Source: Candidatus Helarchaeota archaeon (GTDB taxonomy: Archaea; Asgardarchaeota; Lokiarchaeia; Helarchaeales; HEL-GB-A). From it: a stretch of DNA of 12,683 nt. Where the stretch lies: contig JAEOSY010000166.1 in NCBI GenBank assembly GCA_016840125.1, positions 1 through 12,683 of the forward strand. Reading direction: 5' to 3'. The position numbers and the translations under genes are program-made. Within the stretch, counting starts at the first letter, position 1. Every line of letters begins with the position of its first letter. Positions 7,338-12,683 of the stretch are shown one piece after another. The notes under the pieces were generated by a model. That model saw only the letters and a list, made by a program, of their open reading frames with translations. It made no database searches and was not told where the DNA came from.

Positions 7338-7670
7338 ATGCCTGAACTCCAAATTTTTGAACTAGATCCGACAGGTGGATGCTGCGGTTTCCCCGCTGAA
7401 ATCCCAGGTCTCCCTCCTGCTGATATGATGCGGCAGGAATTGATCCGGCGAAATAAAATAATCAAACAGCTTGAAAATCAACTCCAAATTAAGGTTCAAC
7501 GCAATTTTTTAAAGACTGTGAGTTTCCTTACCAATGATATTGTAAAAGACTTCGTTCGACAGAAGGGGAATCAGGCGTTTCCAGTCTTCCTTTATGGTAA
7601 TAAGATAATCCATTCTGGTAATTTCCCTTCTTTCGAAGAGATTGGTCCTAAAATAGAGCAATCAGTTTAA
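7338..7670 (+). CDS. ArsD-like thioredoxin-fold protein
   Basis: The 110-residue product lines up with ArsD along its length. A strand leads into a vicinal cysteine pair (FELDPTGGCCGF, C15-C16) where ArsD has VFDPAMCC. The C-terminal half reads QRNFLKTVSFLTNDIVKDFV, then FPVFLYGNKIIHSGNFPSFE, matching the ArsD order of helix, strand, hairpin and YP-x-x-EEL. ArsD is an arsenic metallochaperone that delivers As(III) to the ArsA ATPase. Here the third metal-binding Cys of ArsD is not in its usual place, and no arsenic gene is nearby, so metal or redox sensing for the neighbouring membrane protein is equally possible. The ribosome site AGGTGGT (7326-7332) overlaps the stop codon of the 7TM gene and lies 5 nt before the ATG, indicating tight coupling. 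The gene ends in a 3-way TTAA overlap with the convergent small gene. Confidence 0.65.
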   Translation: MPELQIFELDPTGGCCGFPAEIPGLPPADMMRQELIRRNKIIKQLENQLQIKVQRNFLKTVSFLTNDIVKDFVRQKGNQAFPVFLYGNKIIHSGNFPSFEEIGPKIEQSV

Positions 7671-7837
7671 ACTTTTTTCGCTTTTCCGGGTTTCTTTTTA
7701 GTGTGCTTTCTCTTTTTAGGGTCCATATATTGCTGTTCTTGTTCAAATTCTTCTGGAGATAGAGGCTTACCTGTAACATATTTGGTCCGTTCAAGTTCTC
7801 CTATTTTTTTCTTAACCACTTTCTTTTCTCCACTCAA
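7667..7837 (-). CDS. small lysine-rich basic protein, unknown function
   Basis: The 56-residue product begins MSGEKKVVKKKIGELERTKY and ends in a Lys/Arg tail (KKRKHTKKKPGKAKKV), with a conserved-looking centre TGKPLSPEEFEQEQQYMDP. I chose a TTG start because GGGGGGTGA, a near-perfect ribosome site, lies 4 nt upstream. The open frame continues into purD, but that part is only overlap. It sits 19 bp after the purD stop on the same strand, so the two are probably co-transcribed. The charge suggests nucleic-acid or ribosome binding, but I do not recognise the family. Its stop codon overlaps that of the ArsD-like gene on the other strand. Confidence 0.6.
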   Translation of the reverse strand: MSGEKKVVKKKIGELERTKYVTGKPLSPEEFEQEQQYMDPKKRKHTKKKPGKAKKV

Positions 7838-7856
7838 ATTGTCACCCCCCTTAGAA

Positions 7857-9188
7857 TTATTTAGCCATCCTTGCCTTAAACCGCTCAATATCACGGTATC
7901 CGATATCGCGCCTGAAACGGAGCGCATCGCATTTTATATTTGAAATAGCTTCGAGACTGCGTTCCTGCGCTTCGATAATATCCTTTCCACGAGTTGTGAC
8001 ATTCAAGACCCTACCCCCATTTACAATAAATTCACCTTTCTCATTAAATCCCGTTCCCGCATGAAATACCGTAACCCAAGGGTTATCGAAATAAGGATTA
8101 TCAAGTCCCCCAATGACTTTCCCTAGATGTGATTTATAGAAATCATCTTTTCTGGGGTAACCTTTGTTCGCCATTACAGTGCAAACAGCAGAACCTGGAT
8201 GCCAATCCAATTTAATATTAGATAGGTCTTCGTGTTGGGCCGACTTTTTTAAAATCTCGTAAAAGTTGGGCGCATTTAGCAAGGTTGCAATGGGCTGAAG
8301 TTCGGGATCACCGAACCGCGCATTATACTCAAGTATTTGAAACGGCCAATCGTCGTTCCCTGGATTACGGATCAGAGCAATATAGAGGGTTCCATATAGC
8401 TTCCCGTTGAGCGCTTTTAAAGTCGGTTCTACAATTTTATTGAGGATCCACTTCTCGGAACCACGAGTTATTTCACATGGGGCATAGGCACCCATACCTC
8501 CGGTATTACTCCCAGTATCCCCTTCGCCTTCCTTCTTATGATCTTGAGAAAAGATCAATGGGATATAACTCATTCCGCTACAGATAACCATGCATGAAGC
8601 TTCCTCATGAATAACCCCTTTCTCACCAGCAAATTGTTCTATTACGACCGTATCCGAGATTTCTAACATCTTATCCACCTCTACAACTGCTTCTTCCTGG
8701 GTTGCACAAGGGTGGACCCCTTTGCCTCCCATATCCCCACTCGGATGTTTGACAACTGTATTATTCGGATCCTCCATTATCTTCGCTTTTGCTGCTTCTG
8801 CGTCTTGGAACATCCAACATTGAGGTGTTGCAATTCCTGCTTTGTTCATCACTTCTTTGCCATAAATCTTATCAACTTCAATTTGTGCCATCTTTTTACT
8901 AGGTCCGTAAATAAGAAGTCCTTCTTTCTCGAAAGCATCCACGATCCCGTTTCCCAGTTGGCTTTCAGAACCTGTTAAAACCAAATCAACTTTTTCTTTT
9001 AATGCAAAACCCACTAAAGTATCAAAATCATTAGGTGAAATATCAATATTTTTCCCGAGTTGATGTGTCCCAGGATTTCCAGGTGCAGTATATATTTGTC
9101 CAACACCTTTACTCTTCGACATGAGCCAGGCAAGGGCACTTTCACGCCCGCCACTTCCGATTATTAGTATTGATTCAGCATTGCCCAT
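7857..9188 (-). CDS. purD: phosphoribosylamine-glycine ligase (GAR synthetase)
   Basis: This enzyme joins glycine to 5-phosphoribosylamine with ATP, the second step of purine synthesis. The 443-residue protein has the normal length and order: N-domain ILIIGSGGRESALAW (7-21) and YTAPGNPGT (33-41), ATP-grasp domain with SQDHKKEGEGDTGSNTGGMG (214-233) and EYNARFGDPELQP (287-299), and a C-domain with FHAGTGF and GGRVLNVTTRGKDI. It is divergent in places. The near-invariant GGREHA reads GGRESA (His to Ser), and the usual KADGLAAGKGV reads KHPSGDMGGKGV. The start is ATG with GAGAGG (9194-9199) 5 nt upstream. The gene is followed by the small basic protein gene on the same strand. No other purine gene is in the window. 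Confidence 0.93.
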   Translation of the reverse strand: MGNAESILIIGSGGRESALAWLMSKSKGVGQIYTAPGNPGTHQLGKNIDISPNDFDTLVGFALKEKVDLVLTGSESQLGNGIVDAFEKEGLLIYGPSKKMAQIEVDKIYGKEVMNKAGIATPQCWMFQDAEAAKAKIMEDPNNTVVKHPSGDMGGKGVHPCATQEEAVVEVDKMLEISDTVVIEQFAGEKGVIHEEASCMVICSGMSYIPLIFSQDHKKEGEGDTGSNTGGMGAYAPCEITRGSEKWILNKIVEPTLKALNGKLYGTLYIALIRNPGNDDWPFQILEYNARFGDPELQPIATLLNAPNFYEILKKSAQHEDLSNIKLDWHPGSAVCTVMANKGYPRKDDFYKSHLGKVIGGLDNPYFDNPWVTVFHAGTGFNEKGEFIVNGGRVLNVTTRGKDIIEAQERSLEAISNIKCDALRFRRDIGYRDIERFKARMAK

Positions 9189-9247
9189 AAAATCCTCTCA
9201 AATGAGTAATTTAATATCAATATGTTAAAATAACATAGAATATATTC

Positions 9248-9279
9248 ATAAAAAACCTTTTTTATACTTTTATAAAAAA
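9248..9279 (-). promoter_or_regulatory. purD promoter region with overlapping AT inverted repeats
   Basis: On the minus strand the region reads TATAAAAG and GTATAAAAAAGG, good TATA-box candidates 60-80 bp before the purD ATG, which would leave a leader containing the ribosome site. The same bases form two alternative hairpins: ATAAAAAA (9248-9255) with TTTTTTAT (9258-9265), or TTTTTTATA (9258-9266) with TATAAAAAA (9271-9279). Confidence 0.45.
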
Positions 9280-9327
9280 ACTTGAGTTTAGTTAATGCTA
9301 TAAAAATGAAAATTAACCAGCATAATT

Positions 9328-9417
9328 CGAAACACCCCCACTTGCGTGGGGACAATAATAAATCCTTTAACTTCATTCGTATATAAGCCGGTACACCTCC
9401 ACTCGCGTGGAGACATT
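9328..9417 (-). CRISPR. two-repeat, type I-E-like mini-array or relict
   Basis: Two 29-base repeats (9328-9356 and 9389-9417) flank one 32-base spacer (9357-9388), a 61-bp period identical to that of type I-E arrays. The plus-strand cores are ACCCCCACTTGCGTGGGGAC and ACCTCCACTCGCGTGGAGAC. They differ at several positions, but the stem is kept: C9337-G9350 in one becomes T9398-A9411 in the other. By comparison with I-E repeats (GTGTTCCCC...GATGAACCG), the CRISPR RNA would be read on the minus strand, so the right-hand repeat is leader-proximal. There is little room for a leader before the csa3 stop at 9484. No third repeat occurs 61 bp to either side. It is co-directional with csa3 and purD and lies about 1 kb from cas3. 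Confidence 0.7.
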
Positions 9418-9483
9418 CGTATTACACGTCACAGGATTGAAATTAAAAAAGATTTTACAAATACAATAATGTATCAGGATTCT

Positions 9484-10212
9484 TCACTTGGAACTTAAAG
9501 ATTCTTTAGAATTAGAGGAGTTAAATATTTTAACCATTAATTTTCCCAGAAAAGTTAAGGTTACCCACACGTTTTTACCTTGTTTATTTCTTTTAATTAG
9601 CATTAATTCCTCCATGTTAGTTAAATGATGACTTATCCTACTTCTTTCTTTTTGAAGTTCTTTCTTTCCTTGTTTCCCATGTGAACTAAGTTGGATAATG
9701 AGATTTTTAAGCGATTCAGCCTCTTCTTGGATTCCCAGAAGGATTTTTTTCTGTTCTTCAGTTGGAAAATTGATCGGAATCAAGGGGAGCTCGAGAATTT
9801 CTTCAATTCCGACTTCAATATCCGATTCATCGTACCGCGGAATAGACGTAATTACTCTTGAGTTTGTAAAACAGCCTGCGATATACGCCGCAATGGCAAA
9901 AGTCCTAAGAGAGCCTGTTGCATTAATTAAAACATCTGACCCCGCTCGTCGTTCTTTTAATATTAGATCTAGAAGTTGATTTGTAGCATTTAAAATATTT
10001 TTCTTATCGACTTTCTTTTCATGAACCTCCCATATAGGTTTTAGGGCTTTCTTTATTTCATTGGCAATTCTCTTGGCTTTATTTTCACCGCTTGAGACCT
10101 GTTTCCCAACCATTAAAATAATTTTTTGGGATGGGTATTTATGTAACGCCTTAATAGACTCCAATATCTTCTCCTTGTGATGTCCGACGAAAACAATTTG
10201 GGTATATGGCAT
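9484..10212 (-). CDS. csa3: CARF-wHTH CRISPR regulator, Csa3 family
   Basis: The 242-residue protein has an N-terminal Rossmann-like CARF domain (about 1-150) with IVFVGHHKEKI at the start and the ligand-loop motif DVLINATGSLRTFAIAAY (93-110). CARF domains bind cyclic oligoadenylates or related nucleotides. A helical linker leads to a winged helix-turn-helix (about 160-230; SRISHHLTNMEELMLIKR, then VWVTLTFLGKLMV). This is the layout of Csa3, an archaeal transcription factor that controls cas and adaptation genes. The gene is divergent from cas3. No ribosome site precedes the ATG, but TAATATAATA (10240-10231) is centred about 24 bp upstream, which fits a leaderless transcript. Its 3' end leads directly into the mini-array on the same strand. 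Confidence 0.85.
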   Translation of the reverse strand: MPYTQIVFVGHHKEKILESIKALHKYPSQKIILMVGKQVSSGENKAKRIANEIKKALKPIWEVHEKKVDKKNILNATNQLLDLILKERRAGSDVLINATGSLRTFAIAAYIAGCFTNSRVITSIPRYDESDIEVGIEEILELPLIPINFPTEEQKKILLGIQEEAESLKNLIIQLSSHGKQGKKELQKERSRISHHLTNMEELMLIKRNKQGKNVWVTLTFLGKLMVKIFNSSNSKESLSSK

Positions 10213-10462
10213 TATTTATTGATTATCGAATATTATATTAATAATCTTTTCTTTGAGCGTGAAATATTTTTACATATTTGATTTTTTTTTTTGAGCTTGA
10301 AAATATTTTTATAGATCCTGTTAAATATCTTAATAGAAATGTAAATTCAAACCTTCTATTTCGGGGTGGATATTAAGGAAAATCATCGTTGGGAAAAATA
10401 TACCCTGTACAATCCGTTAATATTAATTAAAAAAAAACAAGTTAGGTTGATGAGTTTCAAAA
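10213..10462. promoter_or_regulatory. divergent csa3-cas3 control region
   Basis: This AT-rich 250-bp gap holds the csa3 TATA-like box (10231-10240), two long direct repeats (10252-10315), an 11-T run (10282-10292) and, for cas3, TATA-like sequences at 10396-10401 (AATATACCC context) and 10418-10428. A purine-rich AGGTTGATG around 10444-10452 may serve as the cas3 ribosome site, although its spacing to TTG is long. A short frame with a GTG start runs from 10366 and overlaps the start of cas3. It is not called as a gene. Confidence 0.5.
10252..10315. repeat. pair of imperfect direct repeats, candidate Csa3 operators
   Basis: Copy one (10252-10276) and copy two (10290-10315) share TTTGAGC, then TGAAA and TATTTTTA, with start points 38 bp apart and a single-base insertion in the second copy. 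Copy one lies directly upstream of the csa3 TATA-like box. No other copies were found in the window. Binding by the CARF-wHTH protein is inferred from position only. Confidence 0.55.
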
Positions 10463-12683
10463 TTGACACCAATAAAGTTTCTTTGGGGGAAAACTCGAAA
10501 AGTTGATCTCCTTACCAAGGAAAAACGTATTTTTCATCCGCTCATTTGCCACTTGATTGATGTAGCGGCTGTAGCTGATGTTTTTTGGGATGAAATATTA
10601 TCAAAACATCTCAAGGATCAGCTAAATCACGCTTTATTTAGAGATCCGGAAACTGCTAAAAAAAGTGTGGTTTTTTTTGCGGGAATACATGACATAGGAA
10701 AAGCCACACCCGCTTTCCAGACTAGAGTGCCTGAATTAGCAAAAAGACTATCGTCATTTGGGCTAAATTTATTTTCACTTAAAAAGAATCACGGCTTTAT
10801 GACAGGTGAAATTTTTTTACGATGTGTACAAGCAAGGGAGATAAACCTCCAGATTGAAGATTATACATTTATTGAAAATCTAAAATATGTGATTAGCGCG
10901 CATCACGGAGTTCTTCCGAGATCTGAAAACTTTTCCAGTAATATTGAGCATTTAGGTAATGAAAAATGGCAAACCGTCCAAAAACAATTGATTCACATCA
11001 TCGAACGCTTTACACAATTAAATCCGACAACTTTAAGTCCGCCCGATTATGCTAATAACGACCAAGTAAACGCGTTTCTCATTTTTCTTGCGGGTTTCAT
11101 CTCCGTGGTAGATTGGATCGGGTCAAATGAGTTATTCTTCGATTACTACACAAAATTTGAAAATGTCAAGGAATTACAGGAAACTTATTTTCAATTGAGC
11201 CGAGAAAGAGCTATTAATGCGATAAAGACGATTGGTTGGAGTCACTATCCCCACACGCAGGGGGGTGTGCCTGTTCTGTCGTTTAAGCAAGTTTTTCCAA
11301 AGATCCAAGTATTAAGGCCATTGCAACAAAAAATAGTAGATAATTTGAGTTGTGTGAACGCACCGAGTTTAATTATCATTGAAGCCCCAATGGGTGAGGG
11401 AAAAACAGAGGCAGCCTTATATCTTCAACACTATTTAGAACACCATGAAGAACTACAAGGTGCTTATATAGCCTTACCTACCCAAGCCACTGCAAACCAG
11501 ATGTTTTTAAGGGTGAATGACTATTTATCGATGACAAAGCAGGAGCAACGTGTGAATTTACATCTATTACATGGAAAAGCCCTTCTTTCCAAGGATTATA
11601 AACTATTAAAAATAAAAGGTAAAAAGTCTCATCCAGATCCCTCTCAAATAGTCGCAGATGAATGGTTTACCTACCGCAAACGAGGATTGATTTCACCGTT
11701 TGGAGTGGGAACCGTGGATCAAATTCTTTTATCTATTCTTCCAGTTAGACATTTTTTTGTCCGCCTTTTTGGTTTAGCAGGTAAGGTAATAATTATCGAT
11801 GAGGTGCATTCATATGATATCTATATGTCAACCATCCTCCGCTATTTGCTCTCTTGGTTGAAATGGTTGGGTGCATGTGTCATCTTATTATCCGCCACTC
11901 TCCCCTCCCTCAAGAGAGGAGAGCTTATTAAATCCTTTTATCCCGAGTTTGATGCCAGTAAGGAATTGTCGTATCCGCGTCTCACAATTTGCAACAAAGA
12001 CGATTTTAAATCCTTTACCTTTGATGTCACTTTGAAAAAACAGGGTAATACCAGCGTTCAACTACAATGGATTGATGAAAATAGTATATATGGTTTATTC
12101 AAATCCAGCTTGCAACAAGGAGGAAGGGCGGTTATTATTTGTAATAAAGTACGAAGAGCTCAAGAACTCTTTTTACGACTTAAGCCACTTGAAGATATGG
12201 GGGTAGAAATTGATCTATTACATTCAAGATTTCCATTCCACCAGCGCGATAGAATTGAAAAGGCGATCCTAGAAAAGTTTGGCAAGCACCAGGATCACAC
12301 TCATTCGCCGCGATTGCTTATCTCTACCCAAATTATTGAACAAAGTCTAGACCTCGATTTTGATTTGATGATCAGTGATCTCGCACCTATTGATTTATTA
12401 TTTCAACGAATGGGGCGTTTACATCGGCATATCCATGACCAAAACGGTAATCCCGTGATACGCCCTCCTAGTCTGAGCCGGGCACAATTTGGGATAATCA
12501 AGCCAACGCTCGACGAGCATGGCATCCCCCAACTCTCATACCCCATTTATTCCCGATATATTCTCCTAAGAACGTTCCTTTATTTATGGAACGTGGAATC
12601 TATCGCCATCCCAGATGATTTAGAGAAATATATTGAATTTATTTATAATGATGTAGCTGAAATGCCTAATACCAATAGCAAAG
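10463..12683 (+). CDS. cas3: CRISPR nuclease-helicase Cas3, type I-E-like (3' truncated by window)
   Basis: The frame is open for 740 codons and runs off the right edge. Cas3 nicks, unwinds and degrades DNA marked by Cascade. The HD nuclease has H30 (HPLICHLIDVA), H76-D77 (GIHDIGK), H147-H148 (SAHHG) and D217 (SVVDW). These are the metal ligands expected from Cas3 structures. The helicase has Walker A (APMGEGKTEAAL, K314), ALPTQATANQM, DEVH (446-449), LLSATLP (SAT at 477-479), STQIIEQSLDLDFD and QRMGRLHR (648-655). All catalytic residues appear intact. The N-terminal FLWGKT and HPLICHLIDVAAVA elements resemble type I-E Cas3, matching the 61-bp repeat period nearby. The start is a TTG, the only conventional start between the in-frame stop at 10451 and the conserved region. 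Its ribosome site is weak, so the start is less certain than the gene. Cascade and cas1/cas2 genes would be expected beyond the edge. Confidence 0.93.
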   Translation, partial: MTPIKFLWGKTRKVDLLTKEKRIFHPLICHLIDVAAVADVFWDEILSKHLKDQLNHALFRDPETAKKSVVFFAGIHDIGKATPAFQTRVPELAKRLSSFGLNLFSLKKNHGFMTGEIFLRCVQAREINLQIEDYTFIENLKYVISAHHGVLPRSENFSSNIEHLGNEKWQTVQKQLIHIIERFTQLNPTTLSPPDYANNDQVNAFLIFLAGFISVVDWIGSNELFFDYYTKFENVKELQETYFQLSRERAINAIKTIGWSHYPHTQGGVPVLSFKQVFPKIQVLRPLQQKIVDNLSCVNAPSLIIIEAPMGEGKTEAALYLQHYLEHHEELQGAYIALPTQATANQMFLRVNDYLSMTKQEQRVNLHLLHGKALLSKDYKLLKIKGKKSHPDPSQIVADEWFTYRKRGLISPFGVGTVDQILLSILPVRHFFVRLFGLAGKVIIIDEVHSYDIYMSTILRYLLSWLKWLGACVILLSATLPSLKRGELIKSFYPEFDASKELSYPRLTICNKDDFKSFTFDVTLKKQGNTSVQLQWIDENSIYGLFKSSLQQGGRAVIICNKVRRAQELFLRLKPLEDMGVEIDLLHSRFPFHQRDRIEKAILEKFGKHQDHTHSPRLLISTQIIEQSLDLDFDLMISDLAPIDLLFQRMGRLHRHIHDQNGNPVIRPPSLSRAQFGIIKPTLDEHGIPQLSYPIYSRYILLRTFLYLWNVESIAIPDDLEKYIEFIYNDVAEMPNTNSK

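Noticed and set aside
7838..7927. Longer N-terminus for the small basic protein, extending into purD
   Set aside because: The extension is antisense-free but fully overlaps the conserved purD C-terminus in another frame, and a near-perfect ribosome site marks the TTG at 7837.
9164..9376. Minus-strand 70-codon frame through the mini-array
   Set aside because: It spans the CRISPR-like repeat, the AT hairpins and the purD start, and its Phe/Lys/Ile-rich product reflects AT-rich non-coding DNA.
9374..9422. Nine-base direct repeat CATTCGTAT at 9374-9382 and 9414-9422
   Set aside because: It is short, partly spacer and partly the edge of the second repeat, and is probably chance in AT-rich DNA.
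9434..9443. GGATTGAAAT, resembling the end of type I-A/I-B CRISPR repeats
   Set aside because: It is a single short match with no second copy, no regular spacing and no flanking repeat sequence.
9698..9979. Plus-strand 93-codon frame inside csa3
   Set aside because: It is antisense to the conserved CARF domain, with no ribosome site or recognisable product.
1..12683. tRNA, rRNA, insertion sequence or attachment site
   Set aside because: Intergenic gaps are short and showed no tRNA cloverleaf, no rRNA, no transposase frame and no terminal inverted repeats.

Overview
The window looks archaeal. A CARF-wHTH regulator of the Csa3 type is an archaeal hallmark. Several upstream regions contain TATA-like boxes, and one gene (csa3) appears leaderless. 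Strong GGAGGTGA-type ribosome sites precede ATG, TTG and, in one case, ATT starts. DNA is AT-rich. A seven-helix membrane protein carries a C-terminal domain that reads like the longin-like domains common in Asgard archaea, and a CHAT protein starts with an MIT/TPR-like helical bundle. These make an Asgard-type archaeon my best guess, but it is an inference from domain style and not from a marker gene.

Layout, left to right. Bases 1-161 hold the possible tail of a plus-strand gene and a pyrimidine tract. A minus-strand U32 family protein (162-1580) follows; its true start seems to be an ATT codon. Upstream of it on the same strand is a P-loop ATPase (1696-3531). Back to back with the ATPase, across a 127-bp divergent promoter region, a plus-strand cluster begins. 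It encodes an 842-residue CHAT (caspase-like) protease with an intact His/Cys dyad (3659-6187), a 7TM-longin-like protein (6212-7327) and an ArsD-like thioredoxin-fold protein (7338-7670). The ArsD-like gene meets a short lysine-rich minus-strand gene (7667-7837) at shared stop codons. That small gene sits 19 bp downstream of purD (7857-9188).

The right third is CRISPR-related. Two diverged repeats, spaced exactly 61 bp apart as in type I-E arrays, lie at 9328-9417. Then come csa3 (9484-10212, minus) and a divergent cas3 (10463 to the window edge, plus). The cas3 product has all the HD-nuclease and helicase motifs visible and a type I-E style N-terminus. The csa3-cas3 intergenic region holds a pair of imperfect direct repeats that could be CARF-regulator operators. 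The effector-complex genes would be expected to the right of the window.

The most novel-looking unit is the divergent ATPase / CHAT / 7TM-longin / ArsD-like neighbourhood (1696-7670). It pairs a candidate activated protease with an NTPase and a membrane protein that has a receptor-like layout, right beside a CRISPR locus. I cannot assign it to a described system. A signalling or immunity role is a hypothesis based on family knowledge and gene order.
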